Assembly: GCA_016713365.1 (NCBI GenBank) | Contig: JADJPG010000025.1 | Coordinates: forward strand, 1-64,000 | DNA length: 64,000 nucleotides | Reading direction: 5' to 3' | DNA from: Verrucomicrobiota bacterium | GTDB lineage: Bacteria; Verrucomicrobiota; Verrucomicrobiia; Limisphaerales; JADJPG01 | Shown: one piece after another, positions 52,944 to 62,350 of the stretch | How the letters are laid out: every line of letters begins with the position of its first letter | Position numbering within the stretch: the stretch's first letter is position 1 | Notes under the pieces: model-generated | The model's input: only the letters and a program-made list of their open reading frames with translations | The model's database searches: none | Told to the model about the DNA's origin: nothing | Position numbers and translations under genes: made by a program

Positions 52944-55325
52944 ATGAAAGCCACATCCCCGAGTCCCGTCCGACGCAAAAATGGAGCGCCGCGCGCCAGC
53001 CGTCCCGTCGACGCCCGTCCAAGTCGCGAAGAAGAGTTGAGCCTCCTGCGTGGACAGGTTGAAGCCATCCACAAATCGCAGGCGGTGATCGAGCTGGAGC
53101 TCGACGGCACCATCGTGCGCGCGAATGAGAATTTTCTGAAGGTGGTCGGCTACACCGAGACCGAGGTGTCGGGCCAGAATCACAGTTTCCTCGTCGATGC
53201 CGCGCGCCGCGCGAGCGCGGATTACCAGCAACTCTGGAACAATTTATCGCGTGGCCTGACCCAGAACGGGGAATTTCGCCTGGTGGGGCAGGGCGGTCGC
53301 GAATGCTGGTTCCAGTTCACCTACCACCCGATTCCCGGTGCTGATGGCGCCGCCGCGACGGTGGTTGCGATTGGCTACGACGTCAGCACCCAGCAGAAAC
53401 TGCGCGAGCAGTTTGCTGAACTGAAGGTGCGTTCGGACATCATCGACATGACGAGCATCGTGTCCGAGGCGGACCTCAAGGGCGACATCCTGAGCATCAA
53501 CCAGAAGTTCATCGACGTGTCCAAATACAGTCGCGAAGAACTGATCGGCAAAGGTCATAACACCACGCGGCATCCGGACATGCCGAAGGAAGTCTTCCGC
53601 GATATGTGGGCGACGATCGGGCGCGGGAAAGTTTTCCGCGGCGTGGTGAAGAACCGCGCGAAGGACGGCTCGCCTTACTATGTCGATGCGGTGATTGCGC
53701 CGGTGCTCGGCGAGAACGGCAAGCCCAAGAAGTATGTGGGCGTGCGCTACGACATCACGCAGCTGGAGCTGGAACGCCAGAACATGAAGGGTGTGCTTTC
53801 CGCCATCAACAGCACGTATGCCTACATCGAGTTTGATACGAAGGGGAATGTCACAACGGCCAACGACAATTTCCTGAGAGCACTGGGCTATCAGCTGGCG
53901 GAGATCGTTGGCCAGCATCACCGGATGTTTGTGGAGCCTTCCTATGCGGCCAGTCCGGCTTATCAACAATTCTGGACCGACCTATTGAGCGGCAAGTCAC
54001 AGTCGGAGGTCTTTAAGCGGATTACAAAACAGAAAACGGAGATCTGGATTCAAGCGGTCTACGCGCCCGTGATGGACGAGATGGGTCGTGTAACGAAAGT
54101 GATCAAGATCGCCACGGATGTGACGGAGGCCAAGGTTACCGCCATCAACAGCAAACGGCAGCTCGACGCGATCAACAGCACTCAGGCGGTGATCGAGTTC
54201 AGCATTGATGGGACCTGCCTCACGGCGAACGAAAACTTTTGCAAGGCGATGGGTTATCAGCTGGAAGACTTCAAGGGTCGCCATCACAGCATGTTCCTGG
54301 AAACAGAAGCCCGTGAGTCGGCCGACTACCGGCAATTTTGGCGGGAGCTTAACGACGGCAAGTTCCAGTCGGCTGAGTTCAAGCGCGTGGGCAAGGGAGG
54401 TCGCGAAGTGTGGTTGCAGGCGAGCTACAACCCTGTGTTCGACGTGAACGGCAAGGTGACGAAGGTGGTGAAGTTCGCCACCGAAATCACCTCCCGCAAA
54501 CTCGCGGAGAAGAGCCTCAAGGAAACGCTTACCGCGGTGAACGACAACGCGCAGGCCCTGGCCAGTGCCTCGGAGGAGCTCACGGCTGTGAGCCAGCAGA
54601 TGAGCGCCAATTCAGAGGAGACGGCCGCGCAGTCGAACGTGGTGGCAGGTGCCGCTGAGGAAGTCAGCAAAAACGTGGCGACTGTCGCGACAAGCGCGGA
54701 GGAGATGAGCGCGAGCGTGAAGGAGATCGCGAAGAACGCGAACGACGCGGCGCGGGTGGCGACCGAGGCGGTTTCGGTGGCCAGCAATACCAATGCGACG
54801 GTGGCCAAGCTCGGCGAGAGCAGCATCGAGATCGGCAAGGTCATCAAAGTCATCACAAGCATCGCGCAGCAGACGAACCTGCTGGCCTTGAATGCGACCA
54901 TTGAGGCGGCCCGCGCGGGTGAAGCCGGAAAGGGCTTCGCGGTGGTGGCGAACGAGGTGAAGGAGCTGGCCAAACAAACCGCTACGGCGACTGAGGACAT
55001 CAGCCAGAAGATTGAGGCGATCCAGACCGACACGAAGGGCGCGGTGACCGCCATCGATCAGATCAGCAGAATCATCGGCCAGATCAACGACATCTCGAAC
55101 ACCATCGCCAGCGCGGTGGAAGAGCAGTCGGCGACGACCAACGAAATCGCCCGCAACGCCAGCGAGGCGGCGAAGGGCAGCACGGAAATCTCGAAGAACA
55201 TCGCCAACGTGAGCCTCGCCGCGAAGAACACCACGGAGGGCGCGAACAGTACGTTCAGCGCCGCGACCGAGCTCTCGAAGCTGGCGCTGGGACTCAAGGG
55301 CGTCGTTGAAAAAGCGCGCCTCTAA
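52944..55325 (+). CDS. Soluble methyl-accepting chemotaxis protein with four PAS domains
   Basis: A 793-residue receptor without transmembrane helices. Four PAS-type repeats occupy about residues 33-150, 160-275, 280-400 and 405-520. Copies 1, 3 and 4 share an opening like AIHKSQAVIELELDGTIVRA or AINSTQAVIEFSIDGTCLTA, so they are probably duplicates. The signalling domain has NLLALNATIEAARAGEAG and the conserved KGFAVVANEV hairpin tip. Cytoplasmic PAS receptors usually sense redox state or small ligands through haem or FAD. The ligand is not deducible. Confidence 0.93.
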   Translation: MKATSPSPVRRKNGAPRASRPVDARPSREEELSLLRGQVEAIHKSQAVIELELDGTIVRANENFLKVVGYTETEVSGQNHSFLVDAARRASADYQQLWNNLSRGLTQNGEFRLVGQGGRECWFQFTYHPIPGADGAAATVVAIGYDVSTQQKLREQFAELKVRSDIIDMTSIVSEADLKGDILSINQKFIDVSKYSREELIGKGHNTTRHPDMPKEVFRDMWATIGRGKVFRGVVKNRAKDGSPYYVDAVIAPVLGENGKPKKYVGVRYDITQLELERQNMKGVLSAINSTYAYIEFDTKGNVTTANDNFLRALGYQLAEIVGQHHRMFVEPSYAASPAYQQFWTDLLSGKSQSEVFKRITKQKTEIWIQAVYAPVMDEMGRVTKVIKIATDVTEAKVTAINSKRQLDAINSTQAVIEFSIDGTCLTANENFCKAMGYQLEDFKGRHHSMFLETEARESADYRQFWRELNDGKFQSAEFKRVGKGGREVWLQASYNPVFDVNGKVTKVVKFATEITSRKLAEKSLKETLTAVNDNAQALASASEELTAVSQQMSANSEETAAQSNVVAGAAEEVSKNVATVATSAEEMSASVKEIAKNANDAARVATEAVSVASNTNATVAKLGESSIEIGKVIKVITSIAQQTNLLALNATIEAARAGEAGKGFAVVANEVKELAKQTATATEDISQKIEAIQTDTKGAVTAIDQISRIIGQINDISNTIASAVEEQSATTNEIARNASEAAKGSTEISKNIANVSLAAKNTTEGANSTFSAATELSKLALGLKGVVEKARL

Positions 55326-55339
55326 ACTTACGTCGTGCG

Positions 55340-55370
55340 GGAAGCGGGGGCGAAATGAGCCCCTGCTTCC
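55340..55370 (+). other. Strong hairpin between the PAS receptor and the response regulator genes
   Basis: GGAAGCGGGGGC pairs with GCCCCTGCTTCC around a 7-base loop. There is no T run. It could protect the upstream mRNA or weaken read-through to the downstream genes. Confidence 0.5.
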
Positions 55371-55406
55371 TGGCGCGCGCGAGTTGGCGCGGCTCTGACC
55401 ATCACT

Positions 55407-55784
55407 ATGAAGATGCTTGTTATCGATGACTCGAAAGCGATGCGCGGATTCCTCCGCGGCCTCGCGAACGAGCTGGAGTTCGTTTCGGAGGAGGCCGAGG
55501 ACGGTCGCGCCGCGCTGGACATTCTCATCAAGAACGATCCTCGAGATCCATTCGACATCGCGCTGGTGGATTTGAACATGCCCCGGATGAACGGCATCGA
55601 GTTCATTCAGTTCGTCCGCCGCAATCGCGAGTACAAGAATGTGAAGTTGATGGTGGTGACGACGGAGAACTCCATGGAAACGGTGGCCTCGGCGATTGAG
55701 GCCGGAGCCGATGATCTGTTGATGAAGCCGGTGACCATGGAATCGCTGACGGAAAAGCTGACGATTCTCGGTCTCGTGGATTGA
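55407..55784 (+). CDS. CheY-like response regulator (second of the operon)
   Basis: A 125-residue receiver domain starting MKMLVIDDSKAMRGFLRGLA. The phospho-Asp is residue 55 (FDIALVDLNMPRMNGIEF), with late Lys in LLMKPV. It differs from cheY in the first alpha helices. A second receiver may act as a phosphate sink or serve another output. It precedes cheB by 31 bases. Confidence 0.9.
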   Translation: MKMLVIDDSKAMRGFLRGLANELEFVSEEAEDGRAALDILIKNDPRDPFDIALVDLNMPRMNGIEFIQFVRRNREYKNVKLMVVTTENSMETVASAIEAGADDLLMKPVTMESLTEKLTILGLVD

Positions 55785-55815
55785 ATCTCCAGTCCCGGGG
55801 AACGACGAAAAGATT

Positions 55816-56904
55816 ATGCCAAAAATCAGAGTGCTGGTGGTGGATGACGCGGTGGTGATGCGGAAGATGATCACCGAGGTGCTGGCTCGCGACAGCCAGA
55901 TCGAAGTCATCGGCTCGGCTCCGAACGGAAAGATCGCCTTGCAGAAGATTCCACAGGTGAATCCGGATTTGATCACGATGGATGTCGAAATGCCGGAGAT
56001 GGATGGCATCGAAACACTCCGCGAGATCCGAAAGATCTATCCGAAGCTGCCGGTGATCATGTTCAGCACGCTGACCGCCAAGGGGGCGAGCACGACGCTG
56101 GACGCCCTCACGATCGGTGCGACGGATTACGTGACCAAGCCGGCGAACGTGGGCTCGGTGACGGACGGCATCAATCGCCTCGAGGCTGAGTTGATCCCCA
56201 AGATCAAGGCTCATTGCAAGCACCTGCGAGTGGCCGAGCCGCCCGGAGAACACACGGCGTTCATCTCGCGGTTGAAGCCGATCGCGTTTCCGCCTCGGGT
56301 CCGCTCCAAGTCGATTGATATCGTGTGCGTCGGGACGTCGACCGGTGGTCCGAATGCGCTGGCCGAGGTGTTCAAATCATTCCCCGCCGATTTTCCGGTG
56401 CCGATCGTGGTGGTGCAGCACATGCCGCCGATGTTCACGGCGTTGCTGGCAGAGCGGCTGGCGGCGAACACGGCGATTCGCTTTCACGAGGGACAGCACG
56501 GACAGCTGGTTGTTCCCGGGCATGGCTACATCGCCCCCGGCGGCAAACACATGGAGGTGAAGCGCGAGGGGCTGCGGACGGTTCTGCAGTTGCACGACGG
56601 TCCGCCGGAGAACTCGTGTCGTCCCGCGGTGGACGTTTTGTTTCGCAGCGTCGCGGCGACCTACGGCGGGAATGTGTTGGCGGTGGTGCTGACGGGAATG
56701 GGGCAGGACGGCTTGCGGGGTTGCCAGCATCTTCGCGAGGCGCATGCGCAGGTGATGGCGCAGGACGAAAAGTCGAGCGTCGTTTGGGGCATGCCAGGTT
56801 GCGTGGTGACCGCGGGGCTCGCGGATCAGGTCGTGCCGCTGGACCGGGTGGGCGGGGAGATTGTTCGAAAGGTTAAGGAGTCGCGCCGGGCGTGTGCGGC
56901 GTAA
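55816..56904 (+). CDS. cheB: Chemotaxis response regulator protein-glutamate methylesterase CheB
   Basis: A 362-residue enzyme. The receiver (residues 1-125) has its phospho-Asp in LITMDVEMPEMDG. The C-terminal methylesterase (about 175-355) has the catalytic triad Ser in VGTSTGGPNALAEV, His in VVVQHMPPMFT and Asp in VLTGMGQDGL. CheB removes methyl groups from receptor glutamates to reset sensitivity. It works with CheR downstream. Confidence 0.95.
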   Translation: MPKIRVLVVDDAVVMRKMITEVLARDSQIEVIGSAPNGKIALQKIPQVNPDLITMDVEMPEMDGIETLREIRKIYPKLPVIMFSTLTAKGASTTLDALTIGATDYVTKPANVGSVTDGINRLEAELIPKIKAHCKHLRVAEPPGEHTAFISRLKPIAFPPRVRSKSIDIVCVGTSTGGPNALAEVFKSFPADFPVPIVVVQHMPPMFTALLAERLAANTAIRFHEGQHGQLVVPGHGYIAPGGKHMEVKREGLRTVLQLHDGPPENSCRPAVDVLFRSVAATYGGNVLAVVLTGMGQDGLRGCQHLREAHAQVMAQDEKSSVVWGMPGCVVTAGLADQVVPLDRVGGEIVRKVKESRRACAA

Positions 56905-56952
56905 ATGGGCACTTGGGCATTCACTGCATCCAACCACCATCAAACTTATCCA

Positions 56953-57796
56953 ATGCCGATCGCTCCCGAAAATTTCCGCTTCATCCAACAGTTCGCGCGA
57001 GACTCCGCCGCGATCATTCCTGGAGCCGGGCAAGGAGTACCTCGTGGAGTCTAGGCTGACTCCGCTAGCCCTTCAGGGCGGGTTTGCCACGCTGGATGAA
57101 TTCATCACCCAGTTGCGGATGAATCCATTGCAGACGTTGTTCCATGACCAGGTGATTGATGCGCTGACGACGAATGAAACTTCGTTCTTCCGGGATTTCC
57201 ATCCGTTCGAGACGCTGCGCAATCAGCTGATTCCTCTGCTGATTACCCGTCGCGCCTCGATGCGCAAACTCAACATCTGGTCGGGCGCGGCATCCACCGG
57301 GCAGGAAGCCTACAGCATCGCGATGATCATCCGTGAACATTTTCCGGAGCTGCGCGACTGGCAGGTGTCCATTCTGGGAACGGATCTTTCGCCCACCGTG
57401 TTGAGCCAGGCGAAGGAAGGGGCTTACTCGCAGCTGGAGGTGAATCGTGGCCTGCCGGCGCCGCTGCTGTTGAAGTATTTTACCAAGGTGGGAACGAAGT
57501 GGGTGGTGAAGGACGACCTCAAGCGGCTCGTGGAGTTTCGCCAGATGAACCTCTTCAAACCGTGGCCCATCCTGCCGGTGTTCGATCTGGTTTTGCTCCG
57601 GAATGTGATGATCTATTTCGACATTGAGACGAAGAAGGAAATCCTCAAGCGCATCCGGAACTGCATTCACCCCGAGGGCTACCTTTTTCTGGGAGCAGCC
57701 GAGACGACCATCAATCTGGATCCCAATTGGGAAACCCTCACCATGGGCCTCTCAACGCTGTACCAGCACAAAGCGGCGCTGCCGATTGCGGCGTAA
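56953..57796 (+). CDS. cheR: Chemotaxis methyltransferase CheR (interrupted by a frameshift)
   Basis: The true N-terminus is at the ATG at 56953, reading MPIAPENFRFIQQFARDSAA. An extra C near 57019 shifts the frame; in the other frame the sequence goes on as LEPGKEYLVESRLTPLALQG, a family landmark. The SAM domain follows (LNIWSGAASTGQEAYSIAMI, LGTDLSPTVLSQAKEG, FDLVLLRNVMIYFD). Joined length is about 280 residues. CheR methylates receptor glutamates. A long open frame upstream (from 56861) is an artefact of the shift. Confidence 0.9.
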
Positions 57797-57973
57797 AGGC
57801 GGTCGGCGGGGAAACGACTGGTTCGTCGCGACGCGCCCTCACGGTCATTGAGGCGGTGAATTCCAACTGCAGCTGAGTTCCTGCGCGGGGTTGTCTACCT
57901 TGCTGCCGCCCAACTCCACTCCGGCTAAATATCCGCTCGATATCGTGCGTCCAACGCTCCACATTTACAAAAC

Positions 57974-59170
57974 ATGTCGACCATTGAACGCACCATCTCG
58001 GTGAGTTTCCGGCACCGGATTCATTTCACGCGAAATGTTTTTGGCCTCGGTAATTCCGTGCTGAAAGAGGTTCTCGCGGGCGAAAGCCATCACCCGCCCA
58101 AGGTGCTTGTGGTGCTCGACGAATCGCTGCACAAGGCCCAGCCCGCCTTCTCATCGCAGATCGAGACGTGGTTCAATCACAACTCGAAGATCGCGCGCCT
58201 GGTTTGCCCGCCCATCGTGCTGGAAGGTGGAGAGCGGGTGAAGAATTCCTATTTTCACGTCTCAGAGATCCAATCGCAGATCGACCGGTATCACATTGAT
58301 CGCCACTCCTATGTCATCGCTGTCGGCGGCGGTGCCGTGCTGGATTTGGTCGGGCTCGCCGCCGCCACGGCGCATCGCGGAGTCCGGCATATTCGCCTTC
58401 CGACGACGACCTTGAGCCAGGATGATTCCGGCGTGGGCGTGAAGAACGGGATGAATGCGTTCGGGAAAAAGAACTTCATCGGCACGTTCGCGGTGCCGTG
58501 GGCGGTGATCAATGACTTCGAGTTGCTCGCCTCGCTTTCACCGCGTGACAAGAGGGCGGGCTACATTGAGGCGGTGAAAGTGGCCTGCATCCGGGACGCG
58601 AAGTTCTTTGAAGCAATTGAGCAGGATGCCGTGAAACTGCGTGAGTTCGATCCACACGCGATGGAGCGATTGATCGTCCGCAGTGCCGAGCTGCATGTGA
58701 ACCACATCGCGACATCGGGTGATCCCTTTGAGATGGGCTCGGCGCGGCCGCTGGATTTTGGTCACTGGGCGGCGCACAAGCTGGAGCAGATCTCGGAGTA
58801 TCAGATTCGTCATGGCGAGGCGGTGGCCATTGGCATCGCCCTCGATGTAGTGTATTCGCGCCGCAGCGGGTTCCTCGATGCCGCCAGCGCGGAACGCATT
58901 CTCACGCTGATCGAGAATCTCGGCTTTGACATCTTTGCTAACGAGTTGCTGCACGTCGACTCCGAGGGGGCGCTGATGGTTTTGAAGGGACTGGAGGAGT
59001 TCCGTGAACATCTCGGTGGGCGGCTCACCATCACATTGCTGAGTTCGATCGGGTGCGGGTTTGAAGTTCACGAGATGCATTCGTCGCCCGTCGTGGCGGC
59101 GATTCATGAGCTGGAGGAACGCGCGCAGCGCAAAGTCCAGGCGCGCGTCGTATCCATGTTCAAACGCTGA
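57974..59170 (+). CDS. eboD: EboD-like 3-dehydroquinate synthase-family protein
   Basis: A 398-residue member of the dehydroquinate synthase superfamily: NAD-binding SYVIAVGGGAVLDLVGLAAA, then IRLPTTTLSQDDSGVGVKNG. The metal ligands are Glu in GYIEAVKVACIRDA and His in LDFGHWAAHKLE and RHGEAVAIG. The DSGVGVKNGMNAFGKKNF stretch is more like EboD of eukaryote-associated ebo clusters than like AroB. The following eboF-like gene supports this. Ebo proteins are implicated in cell-envelope transport of metabolites such as scytonemin precursors in cyanobacteria. The shikimate function cannot be excluded. Confidence 0.82.
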   Translation: MSTIERTISVSFRHRIHFTRNVFGLGNSVLKEVLAGESHHPPKVLVVLDESLHKAQPAFSSQIETWFNHNSKIARLVCPPIVLEGGERVKNSYFHVSEIQSQIDRYHIDRHSYVIAVGGGAVLDLVGLAAATAHRGVRHIRLPTTTLSQDDSGVGVKNGMNAFGKKNFIGTFAVPWAVINDFELLASLSPRDKRAGYIEAVKVACIRDAKFFEAIEQDAVKLREFDPHAMERLIVRSAELHVNHIATSGDPFEMGSARPLDFGHWAAHKLEQISEYQIRHGEAVAIGIALDVVYSRRSGFLDAASAERILTLIENLGFDIFANELLHVDSEGALMVLKGLEEFREHLGGRLTITLLSSIGCGFEVHEMHSSPVVAAIHELEERAQRKVQARVVSMFKR

Positions 59171-59181
59171 TCGCGCCGCGC

Positions 59182-60579
59182 ATGAAACGCACGGCGGTCA
59201 TTAACGTGGTCGGCCTGACGGAGTCGCTGCTCGGAGCGTCGACCCCGTATCTGAATGCTTTCTTGAAGCGAGGAAATCTTTCCCATATTGCCCCGGTGAT
59301 TCCGGCTGTCACCTGCACTGCGCAATCTACTTATGTCACGGGCCGGATGCCCGGCGATCACGGCGCGGTGGCGAATGGATGGTACAACCGCGAAATGGCG
59401 GAGGTGCAGTTCTGGAAGCAGTCGAACCACCTCGTGGAGGGGCCGAAGATTTGGGATGAGCTGCGGCAGGCGGCGCCGGGCTTCACCTGCGCAAAGCTGT
59501 TTTGGTGGTACAACATGTATTCCACCGCCGACTGGTCGATCACGCCGCGGCCGATGTATCCGGCGGATGGACGCAAGGTGTTCGACATCTACACGCATCC
59601 GATGCCGCTGCGGCACGAGATCAAGAAGGACCTCGGGGAGTTTCCGTTCCCGACGTTTTGGGGGCCGGCAGCAGGCATCAAATCGCCGCAGGGCGGACCC
59701 GATGCGGCGTCGCGTTGGATCGCGAATTCAGCGAAGTGGATTGAAGACAAGCATCGCCCGACGCTGAGTCTCGTTTACCTGCCGCACCTCGACTACAACC
59801 TGCAGCGGCTGGGACCGAAGCATCCGGACATTCAGGCGGACTTGCGTGCCATCGACGAGATCGTGGGCGATCTGATTCGGCACTTCGACCAGCGCGGAGT
59901 GAAAACTATGGTGTTGTCCGAATACGGCATCACGTCCGTGGACACTCCGGTGCATCTGAACCGCGTCTTGCGCGAGAAGGGCTGGATCACCATCAAGGAC
60001 GAGCTGGGGCTGGAACTTTTGGACTGCGGCGCGAGTCGGGCGTTTGCCGTGGCTGATCATCAGGTCGCGCACGTTTACTTGAATGATCCTTCCATCGAAT
60101 CCGCCGTTCGTGCGCTGATCGAGAAGCAGCCGGGAGTGGCGCGAGTGTTGGGTGCTGCTGAGAAGGCGACGATGGGGATCGACCATGCGCGCTCTGGAGA
60201 TCTCGTCGTGCTGGCGAAGGAGAACGCGTGGTTTACTTACTATTACTGGCTGGATGATGCGCGGGCGCCGGATTTCGCGCGCTGTGTCGATATCCATCGC
60301 AAGCCAGGCTACGATCCCGTGGAGTTGTTTTTGGATCCGACGCTGAGTGTTCCCAAGTTGAAAATCGCCTGGCGGTTGCTGAAGAAGAAACTGGGCTTCC
60401 GCATGTTGATGGATTTAATCCCGCTCGACGCCACGCTGGTGAAAGGGTCGCACGGAATCATTCCGGCGAGTCGTGGTGATTACCCGGTGCTGATCGCGGA
60501 TGGAGGACTGACGTCCACGTCTGAACCAATCGCGCCCACCGAGGTTTATCAGATGATCAAGCGAAGCGTCCTCGGCTAG
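59182..60579 (+). CDS. eboF: EboF-like alkaline phosphatase/nucleotide pyrophosphatase-superfamily protein
   Basis: A 465-residue protein starting MKRTAVINVVGLTESLLGAS. The metal/nucleophile segment is VIPAVTCTAQSTYVTGRMPG with Thr as the likely nucleophile, and metal-ligand Asp/His residues recur at GDHGAV, YLPHLDYNLQRLGPKHPDI and KGSHGIIPA. This is the type I phosphodiesterase/nucleotide pyrophosphatase fold. It follows the eboD-like gene by 11 bases, the arrangement of ebo clusters. No signal peptide is visible. The substrate is unknown. Confidence 0.82.
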   Translation: MKRTAVINVVGLTESLLGASTPYLNAFLKRGNLSHIAPVIPAVTCTAQSTYVTGRMPGDHGAVANGWYNREMAEVQFWKQSNHLVEGPKIWDELRQAAPGFTCAKLFWWYNMYSTADWSITPRPMYPADGRKVFDIYTHPMPLRHEIKKDLGEFPFPTFWGPAAGIKSPQGGPDAASRWIANSAKWIEDKHRPTLSLVYLPHLDYNLQRLGPKHPDIQADLRAIDEIVGDLIRHFDQRGVKTMVLSEYGITSVDTPVHLNRVLREKGWITIKDELGLELLDCGASRAFAVADHQVAHVYLNDPSIESAVRALIEKQPGVARVLGAAEKATMGIDHARSGDLVVLAKENAWFTYYYWLDDARAPDFARCVDIHRKPGYDPVELFLDPTLSVPKLKIAWRLLKKKLGFRMLMDLIPLDATLVKGSHGIIPASRGDYPVLIADGGLTSTSEPIAPTEVYQMIKRSVLG

Positions 60580-60590
60580 GTCCGGTCGGG

Positions 60591-60714
60591 AAAAGAAAAA
60601 GCGGGCGAAAGCTTTCCCAGCCCCGGCGGCTGGACACGACTCGCTGAAGTGCGCTTTCAGCTCGTCCTGGCTTCGGCCCGCTCCAACACAAACCAACCCA
60701 AACACAGACGCACG
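60591..60714 (-). ncRNA. Candidate structured small RNA with an intrinsic terminator
   Basis: On the minus strand an outer stem (GCGGGC at 60681-60676 with GCCCGC at 60606-60601) encloses a second hairpin GGACGAGCTGAA with TTCAGCGAGTCGTGTCC, and a smaller AGCC/GGCT hairpin. A T-rich run (TTTTTCTTTT) follows. It is not inside a gene and lies about 120 bases after the exported-protein gene. A -24/-12-like element lies just upstream. I do not recognise it as a known RNA class. A terminator for the upstream minus-strand gene is the simplest alternative. Confidence 0.4.
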
Positions 60715-60724
60715 TTTGCTTTTT

Positions 60725-60740
60725 AGCACTGCCAGTGCCA
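60725..60740 (-). promoter_or_regulatory. Sigma-54-like element before the candidate small RNA
   Basis: TGGCACTGGCAGTGCT on the minus strand fits the -24/-12 pattern with G in place of the first T of the -12 box. It is also an inverted repeat (GCACTG-G-CAGTGC), so it might instead be an operator. Confidence 0.3.
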
Positions 60741-60829
60741 GCGGATGGGAAGTGCCAAGATAGTTGACGCTCATGCTCAAAATCGGACGCGAGCGCGAGT
60801 TGTCCTGTCCAGACCCGGGACAGCGTGCC

Positions 60830-62350
60830 TCAGTTTGAGACAAGGTTGCCGGCGGCGTTGACCTCGGCGTCGAACACCGCGGTGCGCACGGCTCCGTTGA
60901 TCTTCACCTGAACCCACAGCCGGTAACGACCGGGTTTCGGGAACTCGTAGGGGAAGGCGAGCGGTTGCTGGGGCAGGTTCCCGCTCGGAGGTTGGCAGAG
61001 TTGTTCCATCATCTCGGGAGTGATCCGGCGCGGTGGTTTGTCGCCGGCGCGAATTTGAAAAACTTGTTGCGCGGCGACGGACAGGTTTCCCGCCGGGTGA
61101 AGATGGGTGAACACCGCGCCGTCATCGCGGCGAATGGCCATGTGACCGAGCATTCCCATGTAGGCGTCGAGCTTGGACAGGGAGCCGTCCGACTCATGAA
61201 TCGTGAAGCGCAGGGTGGTTTCGCGACGGACGACGGTTGGCTCTTTCGCGTCCCAGCGCATGACACGTCCGTCGCCGAGATCGAACTCGAACGGCTTCGA
61301 TGTCTTCCCCAGCGCCGGCCCCGTGAACCATGAATCGTCAGGATCGGGCGAAATCCTTGGCTCGTCCGCGCCAGTGAGTGGGAGTTCGGGAACCGTTGTC
61401 GTCGAGGTCAGCGTTTGGGACAAGCCGCTTTCGTGGGTGACATCCGCATAGAGCCGGTAATTGCCCGGAGGCATCGACGGAAGGGCTGCTTCGAACGATC
61501 GATGCGAACGCCGGATGGGATGTAAATGGGCGAGCACATCGAGTTCGGGTTCGCGCACCATGAAGACGTGCATGAGTTTGCCGTGATCGGGCACCAAGCC
61601 GGGCCACACGACGCGCGCGTCGTTGGTGAGGATGTTGAGTTGCGCGATGCGCTGGCTGCCTTCCGTGCGGACTTTCACGTCGCACTCCACGGGTTGATAC
61701 ATCTTGTTGTTCCGGTAATCGCCATCCTCGGCGTTCCACCAGGCGCGTCCGCCTGCGATGGCGAGCGTGAGAAGGATCGCCGCGCCCACGCCCGCACCGC
61801 GACCGAGCCAGCGCCGGTTGCTGCTGGGCGAAGCGCCGGGTTCGAGGACGCTTTCCCGCACACCGGCGGTAACGACAGTGACCGCGAGGGTGAAGAGCAG
61901 CACGCCGAGGGCGATGAGGATGCCGGCAAGGGTTCCGGACATCGGCAGGCGCTGGGTGGCGAGGGAATTGACGGGCACGATGAACTTTGAAGTGCCGTTG
62001 GCGGTTTCGACTTCGACGTGAACACTGTAGGCGCCGAGCGCCATCAGCCAGAGCTCCGCGTGGTAAAGGTTCGGCTCTCCTTCCACCGGCTTCGCGACAT
62101 CGGGCGGCGGAGCGCCATCCACACCGGCGCGCCAGTGAACGGGCAGGGCGGTGACGCGTTTCACGCCGTTGGTGAGCACGCGGACGTCGATGGTCGCCAG
62201 CCCGGGCACCACGCCGGGCGGGCGGATGATGACTCGCACCGGCACGGGCGGTGCGGTGCTTTCGTAAACGACGTTCAGGCTGCCGATGTGCGCATTCGCC
62301 AGCGGAGCAAACGCGAGCCAGAGCCAGAACAGAAACCAGGAGGGCCTCAT
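60830..62350 (-). CDS. Exported protein with copper-handling/FixH-like flavour
   Basis: The ATG at 62350 gives 506 residues with a signal peptide ending FAPLANAHIG. The first 190 residues form a beta-rich exported domain ending in a transmembrane helix (LAGILIALGVLLFTLAVTVV), and a second helix follows (GAAILLTLAIAGGRAW). Two beta-sandwich segments in the C-terminal half end with LAHLHP and THLHPAGN, His-rich turns that could bind copper. The ATG overlaps the upstream gene's stop by four bases, so translation is coupled. Function is not known. Confidence 0.6.
   Translation of the reverse strand: MRPSWFLFWLWLAFAPLANAHIGSLNVVYESTAPPVPVRVIIRPPGVVPGLATIDVRVLTNGVKRVTALPVHWRAGVDGAPPPDVAKPVEGEPNLYHAELWLMALGAYSVHVEVETANGTSKFIVPVNSLATQRLPMSGTLAGILIALGVLLFTLAVTVVTAGVRESVLEPGASPSSNRRWLGRGAGVGAAILLTLAIAGGRAWWNAEDGDYRNNKMYQPVECDVKVRTEGSQRIAQLNILTNDARVVWPGLVPDHGKLMHVFMVREPELDVLAHLHPIRRSHRSFEAALPSMPPGNYRLYADVTHESGLSQTLTSTTTVPELPLTGADEPRISPDPDDSWFTGPALGKTSKPFEFDLGDGRVMRWDAKEPTVVRRETTLRFTIHESDGSLSKLDAYMGMLGHMAIRRDDGAVFTHLHPAGNLSVAAQQVFQIRAGDKPPRRITPEMMEQLCQPPSGNLPQQPLAFPYEFPKPGRYRLWVQVKINGAVRTAVFDAEVNAAGNLVSN

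Noticed and set aside
54612..56009. A 465-residue open frame antisense to the receptor and regulator genes
   Set aside because: It spans three real genes on the opposite strand and shows no family content.
57974..59170. Plain AroB (shikimate pathway)
   Set aside because: Metal and NAD motifs fit AroB, but the DSGVGVKNG stretch and the adjacent eboF-like gene fit EboD better. Not excluded fully.
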